Below are positions 46,805 through 55,240 of a DNA stretch of 64,000 nucleotides, piece after piece (within the stretch, counting starts at the first letter, position 1; each line of letters starts with the position of its first letter). The position numbers were made by a program, and so were the translations under genes. Origin of the DNA: Streptomyces sp. NBC_01451 (GTDB taxonomy: Bacteria; Actinomycetota; Actinomycetes; Streptomycetales; Streptomycetaceae); assembly GCF_036227485.1 (NCBI RefSeq), contig NZ_CP109479.1, positions 2,604,001 to 2,668,000 on the forward strand, in the 5' to 3' direction. The notes beneath the pieces were generated by a model, which searched no databases, was not told the origin of the DNA, and worked only from the letters and a program-made list of their open reading frames with translations.

Positions 46805-47901
46805 AGCTTCGGCGCAATCTCTTCGGTCCAGATCCGCGTACGGTCCTCCGGCGAGAGGTGGCAGGCGGAGAAGTGCCCGCCGGCGACCTGCTGGAGCTCC
46901 GGGCGCACGGTACGGGTGACGTCGCCCTTCGGGATGTCCGCGTACGGGCAGCGCGGGTGGAAGGCGCAGCCCGAGGGGACGTTGATGAGGCTCGGCGGCT
47001 GGCCCTTGACGGGGATCAGCCGGTCGGAGGTCTCCCGGTCGATGCGGGGCATGGAACCGAGCAGACCCCAGGTGTACGGGTGCTGCGGCTGCTCGAAGAT
47101 CTCGTCGACCGGACCGCGCTCCACGCACCGGCCGCCGTACATCACCAGGACCTCGTCGGCGATCTCGGCGACCACGCCGAGGTCGTGCGTGATGAGGACG
47201 ACCGCGGAGCCGAACTCCTTCTGCAGATCGCGGATCAGGTCGAGGATCTGCGCCTGGACGGTCACGTCGAGGGCGGTGGTCGGCTCGTCCGCGATGAGCA
47301 GTTCGGGGTTGTTGACCAGCGCCATCGCGATCATCGCGCGCTGGCGCATACCGCCGGAGAACTCGTGCGGATAGCCGTCGACGCGCTTGCCGGGCTCGGG
47401 GATGCCGACCCGGTCGAGCATCTCGATCGCCCGGGTGCGGGCCACCTTCTTGCTGACGTCGTGGTGGACGCGGTACGCCTCCACGATCTGGTTGCCGATC
47501 GTGTAGTACGGGTGCATCGCGGACAGCGGATCCTGGAAGATCATCGCCATCTCGCGGCCCCGCAGCTTGCGCACCTCGTCCGGGGCGGCGCCGACCAGTT
47601 CCTTGCCGTCGAGCCAGATCTCGCCGGACATCCGCACGTTCTTGCCGCGTGCGCCGAGCCGGTGCAGGCCCATGATGGCGAGCGAGGTGACGGACTTGCC
47701 GGAGCCGGACTCGCCCACGATGGAGAGGGTCCTGCCCTTCTCCAGCTGGAAGCTGAGTCCGTCGACGGACTTGACCAGGCCGTCGTCGGTCGGGAAGTGG
47801 ACCTTGAGGTCGCGGACTTCGAGGAAGGCGCTGGGCGCGTTCGAGGGCGAGGGTTCGCCCACCGCGGTGCTGTTCGCGGGCAAAGGAGTCAGTTCGGTCA
47901 C
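46801..47901 (-). CDS. Oligopeptide ABC transporter ATP-binding protein (OppD type)
   Basis: 366 aa from the GTG at 47901, which overlaps the OppB stop by the GTGA arrangement. Walker A SIVGESGSGKSVTSLA, Q-loop MIFQDPLSAMHPYYTI, signature EFSGGMRQRAMIAMAL, Walker B LLIADEPTTALDVT, H-loop VLITHDLGVVAEIAD and the C-terminal SGCAFHPRCPYADIPKG cluster are all present. Works as the partner of the OppF-like subunit on the cytoplasmic face. Confidence 0.96.
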   Translation of the reverse strand: MTELTPLPANSTAVGEPSPSNAPSAFLEVRDLKVHFPTDDGLVKSVDGLSFQLEKGRTLSIVGESGSGKSVTSLAIMGLHRLGARGKNVRMSGEIWLDGKELVGAAPDEVRKLRGREMAMIFQDPLSAMHPYYTIGNQIVEAYRVHHDVSKKVARTRAIEMLDRVGIPEPGKRVDGYPHEFSGGMRQRAMIAMALVNNPELLIADEPTTALDVTVQAQILDLIRDLQKEFGSAVVLITHDLGVVAEIADEVLVMYGGRCVERGPVDEIFEQPQHPYTWGLLGSMPRIDRETSDRLIPVKGQPPSLINVPSGCAFHPRCPYADIPKGDVTRTVRPELQQVAGGHFSACHLSPEDRTRIWTEEIAPKL

Positions 47902-48905
47902 GAGAGCCTCACCCGCGGGTCGGCGGCCGCGTAGAGCAGGTCCACCAGAAGATTTGCGATCACGACGAAGAGAGCGGCGAGCAGGGTGACGCCGAGGATC
48001 TTGGGCAGGTCGTTGTCGGTGATGCCCTGTACCGCGTACTGGCCGATGCCGGGCAGCGAGAACACGCTCTCGGTGATCACGGCTCCGCCGAGCAGCAGAC
48101 CGAGGTCCATGCCGAAGATCGTGATGATCGGGGTCAGGGCGGCCCGTAGTCCGTGCTTGAACACGACCTTGCGCTCACGCAGGCCCTTGGAGCGTGCCGT
48201 ACGGATGTAGTCCTCGTTCATCGTCTCCAGCATGCCCGAGCGGGTGAGCCGCGCGTAGATGGCGGAGTAGAGGAGAGCGAGCGAGCACCACGCGGGGAAG
48301 AGGGTGTTGGCCCATTCCGCGGGGTTCTGGGTGAACGGGACGTACGTGCGGCCGAAGATCGGCCACTGGTAGGTGAAGAGCAGCAGTGCGAGGTTGCCCG
48401 TGAAGAACATGGGCAGCGAGACGCCGGCGAGGGCGATGCCCATGAAGGTGCGGTCGAGGAACGAGCGCGGCTTGAGCGCGGAGACCACACCGGCCGTGAC
48501 ACCGGACACCAGCCAGAGCACCGCGGCACCGGCGGCCAGCGAGACCGTCACCGGAATGCGGGAGGTCAGCTCCGGCCAGACCGCCTGGTGGGTCTTGAAG
48601 GAATAGCCGAAGCAGGGCGCGTTGCAGTGCGCCGTGGTGGGGCCGAGGTCGTAGGTGGCACCGACCACGATCCCCTTGATGAAGTGCCAGAACTGGGCAT
48701 AGAGGGGCTGGTCCAGTCCCAGGTTGTGCTTGACCGCGGCGATGTCGGCCGCCGACGGGTTCTTCCCGATGTACTGCTGGGCCAGCGAGTCGGCGGTCTG
48801 ACCGGCGAACCGCGGCAGTACGAAGAAGATGGCGAAGGTGACCGCGGTGACGACCAGCAGCAGGATCACTGCCGCAGCCATCCGGCGGAGGATGTACGAG
48901 ATCAC
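47898..48905 (-). CDS. Oligopeptide ABC transporter permease (OppB type)
   Basis: 335 aa, ATG at 48905 (MISYILRRMAAAVILLLVVT). First helix plus five more in the binding-protein-dependent transport domain, with a cytoplasmic EAA-like loop (YIRTARSKGLRERKVVFKHG) that contacts the ATPases. The extracellular loop between helices 1 and 2 is long (NLGLDQPLYAQFWHFIKGIV, CNAPCFGYSFKTHQAV). The stop overlaps OppD's start. A hairpin separates it from oppA upstream. Confidence 0.95.
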   Translation of the reverse strand: MISYILRRMAAAVILLLVVTAVTFAIFFVLPRFAGQTADSLAQQYIGKNPSAADIAAVKHNLGLDQPLYAQFWHFIKGIVVGATYDLGPTTAHCNAPCFGYSFKTHQAVWPELTSRIPVTVSLAAGAAVLWLVSGVTAGVVSALKPRSFLDRTFMGIALAGVSLPMFFTGNLALLLFTYQWPIFGRTYVPFTQNPAEWANTLFPAWCSLALLYSAIYARLTRSGMLETMNEDYIRTARSKGLRERKVVFKHGLRAALTPIITIFGMDLGLLLGGAVITESVFSLPGIGQYAVQGITDNDLPKILGVTLLAALFVVIANLLVDLLYAAADPRVRLS

Positions 48906-48918
48906 GGGGACCGGCGCC

Positions 48919-48950
48919 GGTGCCCGCGGGCCGCTAAGCCCGCGGGCACC
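48919..48950. terminator. Perfect 13-bp hairpin between oppA and oppB
   Basis: GGTGCCCGCGGGC, loop CGCTAA, then the exact complement, in the 69 bp between the two genes. A partial terminator or RNA-stabilising stem here could make the binding protein more abundant than the permease and ATPases. Confidence 0.7.
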
Positions 48951-48974
48951 AATGCCTTCACCTGCCTTCCGGGG

Positions 48975-50726
48975 CTACTTCTTGGTCGTGCCGATGTTGA
49001 GGTAGTCGTACTGACCGCTGAAGGCCGAGGAGGAGACGAGGTTGGTGAAGCCGGCCGGGCGGTACAGGAGGACCTTGAAGTAGGTCAGCGGGACGAGGGC
49101 GGCCTCGTCCATGGCCTTCTTGTCGACCTCGGTGTACAGGGCGTCACGCGCCGCCTTGTCCTCGGTGCCGATCGCCGTCTCCAGCGTCTTGTTGACATCG
49201 GCGTTGTCGAGCTGCGACAGGTTGGTGTTGCCGGACGCGCCGATCGCGTCACCGTGCAGGATCTGCTGCAGGAAGCCGTAGCCGGAAGGCCAGTCGGCAC
49301 CCCACTGCATCATCATCAGACCGATGTTGTTCTTCTTGTCGAACTCGGGGACACCCGCGTTGTCGGTGAAGTACTTGCCCGACGGGTACTGCTTCAGGCT
49401 GGCGTTGATGCCGGCGGCCTTCAGCGAGTTGATGATCGCGGTGGCCGCGTCGATCTCCGCCGGACGGTCGCTGCGCGCGGAGATGTTCGTGCTGATCGTC
49501 GTCTTGCCGCAGGCCTGGAGCTGCTCCTTGGCCTTGGCCACGTCACCCTTGTTGCCGTCGGTGGCGTAGACGTCCGCCTTCTCGTAGCCCGGGATGTCCG
49601 GCGGGAGGACGGTCGTGGCGATGTCACCGCGGATCGGGCCGCCCTCGGCGGTCTGCACCGAGACCTTGTCGACCGCGTACTCGACGGCCTTGCGGCAGGC
49701 GACGTTGTCGAACGGCGCGAGCTTGGTGTTGATCGCCAGGTAGACGAGACGGCCACCGTAGGCGTTGTCGGTGTTGGCCTTCAGGGCGGCGGAGTTGACG
49801 ACCTTCGCCTGCGTCGCGGCCTGGACACCCGTACCGCCCAGGTCGATGGCGTTGCCGGCCATGACGTCCTGGTCGATCGTCTCGGCGTTGACCTTCAGCT
49901 TGACGACGATCTTGTCCGGGTACTGCTTGCGCAGCGGGTCGGTCGACGCGTCCCAGTTCTTGTTGCGGACGAGGGTGACCTGCTTGCCGTCCTGGTAGCT
50001 CTCGAACTGGTACGAGCCCGAGGACACGATGTTCTTGACGTAGTCGACACCGGTGTCCTTGGCCTGCGGCACCGGAGCCGTCTGCGGCGTGGCGACCAGG
50101 TAGTCGAACTCCTGGAAGGCGCGGTTGAGCTTGAAGACGACCGTCGTGTCGTCCGGCGTCTCGATGGAGGCCAGGCCCCCGGCGCTCTTGTCCTTGTAGG
50201 GACCCTTGTACTTGTCGCCGCCGGCCAGGAACTGCTGGAAGTAGTTCGGGCCGAGGGAGAGCACGTCACGCGCGAAGTTGGAGCGCTCGACGGCGTACTT
50301 GACGTCCTTCGAGGTGATCGCGGTGCCGTCCTGGTACTTCAGCCCCGAACGGAGCTTGTACGTCCAGGTCTTGCCGCCGTCGCTCGGTACACCGGCGCTC
50401 GCGGCGAGGTCCGGGACCAGCTCGTTGCCCTTGTCGCCCGGACCGGGCTTGAAGGTCATCAGCGGGCGGGCGTACAGCCGGCTGAGGTTGTACATGTACG
50501 CGTAGTACGTGTTGCCGGGGTCGAAGGAGTCCGGGACGTCGGAGTACTCGTAGGTGACCGTCCCGCCTGTCTTGGTCGAGGCGTTGACGACGTCCTTGGT
50601 CGCTGCGTTGGCCCCAGCCGACTTCGTTCCGTCATTTCCCTCGTTGTCATCGGCTTTGCTGCAACCTGCAAGCAGCAGGCTCACAGAACCGATGGCCGCA
50701 ACCGCGGCCAGCGCTGACCTTCGCAT
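48975..50726 (-). CDS. Oligopeptide-binding lipoprotein (OppA family, SBP_bac_5)
   Basis: 583 aa from the ATG at 50726 with GGAGG about 11 bp upstream. A lipoprotein signal (MRRSALAAVAAIGSVSLLLA then GC; lipidated Cys22) precedes the SBP_bac_5 domain: YNLSRLYARPLMTFKPGPGD, DLAASAGVPSDGGKTWTYKL, RSGLKYQDGTAITSKDVKYA, and the far C-terminal VPLTYFKVLLYRPAGFTNLV. It captures peptides outside the cell and hands them to the permeases. It resembles Streptomyces BldK-type binding proteins, whose systems import signalling peptides; that role here is inference. Confidence 0.95.
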   Translation of the reverse strand: MRRSALAAVAAIGSVSLLLAGCSKADDNEGNDGTKSAGANAATKDVVNASTKTGGTVTYEYSDVPDSFDPGNTYYAYMYNLSRLYARPLMTFKPGPGDKGNELVPDLAASAGVPSDGGKTWTYKLRSGLKYQDGTAITSKDVKYAVERSNFARDVLSLGPNYFQQFLAGGDKYKGPYKDKSAGGLASIETPDDTTVVFKLNRAFQEFDYLVATPQTAPVPQAKDTGVDYVKNIVSSGSYQFESYQDGKQVTLVRNKNWDASTDPLRKQYPDKIVVKLKVNAETIDQDVMAGNAIDLGGTGVQAATQAKVVNSAALKANTDNAYGGRLVYLAINTKLAPFDNVACRKAVEYAVDKVSVQTAEGGPIRGDIATTVLPPDIPGYEKADVYATDGNKGDVAKAKEQLQACGKTTISTNISARSDRPAEIDAATAIINSLKAAGINASLKQYPSGKYFTDNAGVPEFDKKNNIGLMMMQWGADWPSGYGFLQQILHGDAIGASGNTNLSQLDNADVNKTLETAIGTEDKAARDALYTEVDKKAMDEAALVPLTYFKVLLYRPAGFTNLVSSSAFSGQYDYLNIGTTKK

Positions 50727-50782
50727 GATGGTCTGCTTCCTCCATTGTTGGAAACTTGATGGACTCTCGGCGCGACCGCTGA

Positions 50783-51781
50783 TCAGCGACTGCGCGGGTC
50801 GAGAGCGTCGCGGAGACCGTCGCCGAGCAGGTTGAACGCCAGCACGGTGACGAAGATCGCGAGGCCGGGCACGATCAGGAACTGCGGATCGACCTCGTAG
50901 TAGGTGACGGCCTCGCTGATCATCCCGCCCCATGACGCCTGCGGGGGCTGGATGCCGACGCCCAGGAAGCTCAGGCTGGCCTCGAAGAGGATGTTGGTCG
51001 GGATGAGCAGCGTCGAGTAGACGATGATCGGGCCGACCAGGTTCGGGAGCAGCTCGCGGAAGAGGATGTACGGCCCCTTCGCGCCCATCCCCCGGGAGGC
51101 GTCGACGAACTCGCGCTCGCGCAGGGCCAGGGTCTGGCCGCGGACGATGCGTCCCAGGTAGGGCCAGTTGAAGAAGCCGATGATGAAGATCAGCACGCTG
51201 ATGTGAAGGGGCAGCCCCTCCAGGCCGAACGCGCCGCCCTGGAGCGTGGCGGAGATGGCGATGGCGAAGAGCAGGAGGGGGAAGGCGAGGAAGGTGTCCA
51301 TCAGCCGGCTGATGATCGTGTCGACCCGTCCGCCGTAGAAGCCGGCCACCACACCGAGGACCGTGCCGATCACGTTGGACAGGATCGTCGCGCCGAAGGC
51401 GACGACCAGCGAGACCCAGGAGCCCTCCAGGATGCGGGTGGCGATGTCGCGCCCGAACTTCGGTTCGACACCGAGCGGGTGGTCCCAGCTCATGCCGCCG
51501 AAGCCGCTCGTGGGGAGGGAACTGTTGGGGTCGATCAGATCCTGGTTGAAGGCGTTGGGGTCGAGGCCGAACAGCGCCTGGATGGGCCGGGAGAGGATCG
51601 CGAGCAGGACCAGCAGGATGACGATGACGCCGCCGGCGACCGCCACCTTGTCCCTCTTGAACCGGGACCAGGCGATCTGCCCCAGGGATCGGCCCTCGAT
51701 CTGCCCCTTGCCGGCACCGGCGAGCACAGCCTCCGGCTGTACCTCGGCTGCCGCTGCGGTGGTCTCGATCGGTGCGGTCAC
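50783..51781 (-). CDS. Oligopeptide ABC transporter permease (OppC type)
   Basis: 332 aa from a GTG at 51781. An N-terminal cytoplasmic stretch (QIEGRSLGQIAWSRFKRDKV) is typical of OppC; then helix 1 (VAVAGGVIVILLVLLAILSR), a long loop ending GVEPKFGRDIATRILEGSW, five more helices and the EAA-like loop FVDASRGMGAKGPYILFREL. It is the first gene of the run, ahead of the binding-protein gene, giving the order C-A-B-D-F. Confidence 0.95.
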   Translation of the reverse strand: MTAPIETTAAAAEVQPEAVLAGAGKGQIEGRSLGQIAWSRFKRDKVAVAGGVIVILLVLLAILSRPIQALFGLDPNAFNQDLIDPNSSLPTSGFGGMSWDHPLGVEPKFGRDIATRILEGSWVSLVVAFGATILSNVIGTVLGVVAGFYGGRVDTIISRLMDTFLAFPLLLFAIAISATLQGGAFGLEGLPLHISVLIFIIGFFNWPYLGRIVRGQTLALREREFVDASRGMGAKGPYILFRELLPNLVGPIIVYSTLLIPTNILFEASLSFLGVGIQPPQASWGGMISEAVTYYEVDPQFLIVPGLAIFVTVLAFNLLGDGLRDALDPRSR

Positions 51782-52203
51782 AGGACCCGACCCCTCTCGC
51801 CGGTGGTGACCGGCCTACGCCTGCCGCTGTCTGCGGCTTGATTCACTTGCTCGCCGGACACGGGCCGCAGATGGTGCGGCCCGGTGAACCGGCTGTTCGT
51901 TCCTGCTGACGATCCGTGCTGATTAGTCGACTTAGCCATGCGCCGCCGCCCGCAGGATCGATGACCCCATCGTCTGACAGGCGAGTCTTCAGTGATTCGG
52001 CGATCACGTGAAAGGCCTGTCGGCGAAAGTATGCGCAACCGTGATGCTGTCCTGGGGATTCCGTTATCCGAACAGCGGGTAACGACCCTCGGACGCGGGG
52101 CAGTTGGGACAGAAGGGACATCCGAATACTATCGCGACTATCCGTCGTCATCTACGCGCGAAGACAGTGGCGCGCGAATTCGGCCGTACGGGTGAAGATC
52201 CGC
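51782..52203. promoter_or_regulatory. 422-bp intergenic region upstream of the opp operon
   Basis: No credible gene on either strand. It holds a perfect 9-bp hairpin (CGGGCCGCA, loop GATGG, TGCGGCCCG; 51861-51883) about 80 bp before the oppC start, in what would be its leader. The right end, adjoining the SseB-like stop at 52204, must hold that gene's terminator, but no strong stem was found. AT content is higher near 52050-52150, where the operon promoter may lie. Confidence 0.5.
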
Positions 52204-53019
52204 TCAGTAACGACCCCGCGCGGGCGGATACCCGTATCCGCCCGCCGGAGCCTGTGGGGCCTGGGGCGGGGCGGCGATGGCGTGGGCCTCCCGGTCGTAG
52301 AACGGCCGGGCGTTCGCACGCAGCCACATCACGACCGGGTCGTGCTCGTCCGACATCGCGACCGTCGACACCGGCAACCCGTCGGGGACCGCCCCGATCG
52401 ACTGCTGCATCATCGCGCGCACCGAGTCCACGGCGGGCGGCGAGGTGTCGTACACGTCCAGTCCGATGGCCAGATACGGCGCGCCGAGCGCGGGCTGCAC
52501 CCAGGCGCGGCGCAGGGAGCGGACCGCCGGGGTGCGGTGGGCGTTCTGCGAGAGGAGGGCGTAGAACTGCGGGATCTCGATGCCGGGTTCGGCCAGCCGC
52601 AGGGGGCCGGCGGGCTGGCGCTCCAGGCCTGTCGCGATCCGGCGCAGGTCGAGCCAGGGGATGCCGACGCCGCCGCCCGGGGAGTGCGGGTTGAGCCAGA
52701 GGCCGTACTGGTCCGGATAGAGGGTGCGGGCCACGTCGAGGCCGTCGACCACCTCGTACGACCTGTTCCAGCCGCTGACCGACAGTTCCTGGGCGGAGGT
52801 CACACAGGGCGCGTATCCGTACCCGTCGACCTGCATGTTTCCGTACTGCGCGTCGGGGGAACCGGCCTGGCCGTGCCAGAGCAGCATCCAGATCTGGCCG
52901 GAGGACGGGGTCGCGAGGGCACGCAGGAGCGCCTCGTAGGCGTCGTAACGCCCGGGCGTCACCTGGCGCAGCATGTGCTCGACCTGACCGGCCGCGGCCG
53001 TGCCCGACGCGCTCACCAT
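52204..53019 (-). CDS. SseB-like protein (enhanced serine sensitivity family), first copy
   Basis: 271 aa, ATG at 53019 (MVSASGTAAAGQVEHMLRQV). The middle to C-terminal part (VGIPWLDLRRIATGLERQPA; RSLRRAWVQPALGAPYLAIG) follows SseB_C-like proteins of actinomycetes; SseB was named in E. coli for enhanced serine sensitivity. The tail is Pro/Gly/Tyr rich (GGYGYPPARGRY). The neighbouring gene is a second SseB-like protein, and glycine/serine catabolic genes follow at 55 kb. Biochemical role unknown. Confidence 0.72.
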   Translation of the reverse strand: MVSASGTAAAGQVEHMLRQVTPGRYDAYEALLRALATPSSGQIWMLLWHGQAGSPDAQYGNMQVDGYGYAPCVTSAQELSVSGWNRSYEVVDGLDVARTLYPDQYGLWLNPHSPGGGVGIPWLDLRRIATGLERQPAGPLRLAEPGIEIPQFYALLSQNAHRTPAVRSLRRAWVQPALGAPYLAIGLDVYDTSPPAVDSVRAMMQQSIGAVPDGLPVSTVAMSDEHDPVVMWLRANARPFYDREAHAIAAPPQAPQAPAGGYGYPPARGRY

Positions 53020-53120
53020 TACCGCCCCTTCGTAACCCTGACCGAGTTGTGCGTTCTAGCTTATGCGCTCCGCTGGTCAGGCCGTTGAGAGCTCGGGGCC
53101 TGGTGTTGTCGGCGGAGTGC

Positions 53121-53182
53121 GGGTGATTCGTGGCCTGTCGCGCAGTTCCCCGCGCCCCCGGGGGGTTGCCCCTGGGGCGCGT
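53121..53182. repeat. Dispersed Streptomyces-type intergenic repeat
   Basis: Contains GTCGCGCAGTTCCCCGCGCC followed by a GC-rich stem (CCCCGGGGG and its complement), a string I recognise as recurring in Streptomyces intergenic regions. It lies between the two SseB-like genes and may act as the terminator of the upstream one. Confidence 0.6.
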
Positions 53183-53185
53183 TCG

Positions 53186-53986
53186 TCAGTATCCATGCTG
53201 ATAGAAGGGGCGGACCCTGTCCCTCAGCCAGTCGGTCACCGGGTCCTGGGCCGCGTCCAGGAAGACCAGGTTCACCGGCCAGGGTGAGGGCGATCGCCCC
53301 AGCGCCCTGCCCACCGCGTCCATGGGAATTGTGCGGGCCAGCGGGTCCCAGGGGGAGAGTTCGACGCCGACGAACAGGACGGGGGCGGCCGTTTCGATCG
53401 CCGCCAGGCAGCGGCGGGCCGTCCGGACCACGCCCGTGCCCGCGAACTCCGTTGCCGCGGCGGTGAGGAAGTCGACCGGGTCCTCCTGCCAGTTCGGCTC
53501 GTAGAGGCGGACCCGTCCGCCGCCGGCGCCGTCGAGGACGGTGCGGCCGGAGCGGCAGAGCTGGGCCACGGCCTGCGGGGGCAGCGGGACGCCGACCACA
53601 CCGTCCGGGTTCACGGCGATGCCGACCTGGGGCGGCAGACCGCGCGCGAACTCGACGGCCGGGGCCACGGTGTACGACACATGGCCGCCGACGACCTGCC
53701 GGAACTGTTCCTCCGAGCTGAAGACCGGCACGTAGGCCTGGCCCTGGATGTCCATCGTGGGCAGGTCGAGAGGGCCGGTGTAGGGGCCGCCGCCGGACGG
53801 CAGGGGAACCCAGACGAAGCTGCGGCCGAGGACCTCGACGATACGGGCGCCCGCGCCGGGGACCCCGAGGGATGCCGAGAGCACCTCCTCCAGCTCGTTG
53901 CCGGGCCAGCCGCCGTGCGAGTGCGGGTGTACCTGCGCGGGGAAACCGCCGGGAAAGTCCGGGGGGAAGTCCGCCGGGATGTCCAT
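53186..53986 (-). CDS. SseB-like protein, second copy
   Basis: 266 aa from the ATG at 53986 (MDIPADFPPDFPGGFPAQVH), with GGTAGG upstream. Domain plan: an N-terminal Pro/Gly region, an SseB domain (FVWVPLPSGGGPYTGPLDLP; YVPVFSSEEQFRQVVGGH; GIAVNPDGVVGVPLPPQAVA) and a C-terminal SseB_C-like part (LFVGVELSPWDPLARTIPMD; DPVTDWLRDRVRPFYQHGY). Its end resembles the end of the first copy (DPVVMWLRANARPFYDREA), so the two are likely an old duplication. Confidence 0.8.
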   Translation of the reverse strand: MDIPADFPPDFPGGFPAQVHPHSHGGWPGNELEEVLSASLGVPGAGARIVEVLGRSFVWVPLPSGGGPYTGPLDLPTMDIQGQAYVPVFSSEEQFRQVVGGHVSYTVAPAVEFARGLPPQVGIAVNPDGVVGVPLPPQAVAQLCRSGRTVLDGAGGGRVRLYEPNWQEDPVDFLTAAATEFAGTGVVRTARRCLAAIETAAPVLFVGVELSPWDPLARTIPMDAVGRALGRSPSPWPVNLVFLDAAQDPVTDWLRDRVRPFYQHGY

Positions 53987-54079
53987 CTGCCTACCGCCTG
54001 CTGTGAACCGCTGCCCTGGGTCCCTGGGTGGGAGTCCCTTAATGGGCAAAACCCTAACCGGCCCCGGCAAGTACGGCTG

Positions 54080-54760
54080 TCAGTCGGCGAAGTCGATCCT
54101 GCGGAGGGTGTCCGCCGCGTCCCGGTCGATCAGGACCGCCGAGCCGCAGCCCTCGGGCAGATTCCCCTTCTCCACCGAGCGCAGCAGACGTGAGGCGGCC
54201 CGGCGGTGGCGCAGGAACGCGTACCGCGAGACGCCCCGGCCGCGTTCGCGCTGGCCCTCAAGGGCCTCGTCCGGGGTGACGTCGAGGAGGAGCAGATGCA
54301 GGGTGCCGCCCCGGCGGCGGGCCTCGCGGGCCAGCCAGCCGCGCACCCAGGCCTGCGTACCGCAGTCGTGCACGACGACTCCGGCACCGGAGCGCAGGGC
54401 GCTGCGCAGTCCGGCGTAGTGGGCGAGGCGGACAAGGGGCCGGTAGACGGCGTAGGGGAGGAAGGAGGGTGTCAGGGCGTCCCAGTGGTCGCGGGTGTTC
54501 TGGGAGTCGATGCCGGTGGCGCGCACCGCCCGGCGCATCAGTGTGGACTTGCCGCTGCCGGGCAGGCCGGTGACCACGACGAGGTCGCGGGCGCCGAAGG
54601 TGAGGCCGTGCGGGCTGTGGCCCGCGCGCTCCCGAAGGTCGCGGATCACGGGTTCCGGCCGCGAGGCGCATGCCTCCCGGACGGGGGCGGCCGGCTGCTT
54701 GGGCAGCGCGTCGGTCAGTGCGAGGGCCGAGGTCGTCGCATACACCGTGGTCCTGTTCAC
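54080..54760 (-). CDS. P-loop ATPase / kinase-like protein
   Basis: 226 aa, ATG at 54760 (MNRTTVYATTSALALTDALP). Walker A VVVTGLPGSGKSTLMRRA sits near residue 65, followed by a possible Walker B-like GVVVHDCGTQAW and an Arg-rich lid (LEGQRERGRGVSRYAFLRHR) like that of nucleoside or sugar kinases of the AAA_33 type. Phosphate acceptor unknown. It ends 94 bp before the SseB-like start at 53986 and is divergent from the riboswitch-controlled gcvT. Confidence 0.82.
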   Translation of the reverse strand: MNRTTVYATTSALALTDALPKQPAAPVREACASRPEPVIRDLRERAGHSPHGLTFGARDLVVVTGLPGSGKSTLMRRAVRATGIDSQNTRDHWDALTPSFLPYAVYRPLVRLAHYAGLRSALRSGAGVVVHDCGTQAWVRGWLAREARRRGGTLHLLLLDVTPDEALEGQRERGRGVSRYAFLRHRRAASRLLRSVEKGNLPEGCGSAVLIDRDAADTLRRIDFAD

Positions 54761-54985
54761 CGTGATCGTCCTCCCATGGGGTCGGGAAGTACCGTCCCCG
54801 TCGAGTGTAAAGAGAAGGTAATACGCGGTGTCTCTCGTTTGGGTCCGCTTACTGCAACAGGCCTGCTACAGGGCGATATGTACGCCCGTGGCGTGGCTGT
54901 GTCCCTTCTGTGAAGGGTCCCCCTGCCGGGCCGAAGGAATGCGTGCGATGATGTGCCCGCCAACTGCATACCGGCCGCTTGAATC

Positions 54986-55199
54986 CGCGCGGGAGAGTTC
55001 CGGGCACCTACGGGTACCCGGGCGCCGAAGGAGCAAGTCCCTCCCTTGAATCTCTCAGGCCCCGTTACCGCGCGGGCGAGGCACATCTGAAAAGCGGGCC
55101 GCGGGTCGTCATGACCGGTGGCTCCACCCAAGGTGCAAGTCAGTGACCAGGCGTTTCGCCGACGGTCATGACGAACCTCTCAGGTTCCGATGACAGATG
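54986..55199 (+). ncRNA. Tandem glycine riboswitch upstream of gcvT
   Basis: Two adjacent aptamers. Aptamer 1 (about 54986-55092) has GCGGGAGAGTTCCGGGC, GCCGAAGGAGCAA and TGAATCTCTCAGGCCCC. Aptamer 2 (about 55093-55199) has CACCCAAGGTGCAAGTC, a variable stem and AACCTCTCAGGTTCCGATGACAG. The GCCGAAGGAGCAA/CTCTCAGG strings are hallmarks of the glycine riboswitch. It ends about 42 bp before the gcvT start, right where a glycine-on switch would act. Glycine binding is expected to allow gcv expression. Confidence 0.95.
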
Positions 55200-55240
55200 G
55201 GGAGGAACGACCTCGCCGTCATGCCCTGGGAGCACTACCG

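Noticed and set aside
51843..52151. A possible 102-aa minus-strand protein upstream of oppC.
   Set aside because: No ribosome site or homology is recognised and codon third positions are not GC-biased, so the region is better read as a promoter/leader.
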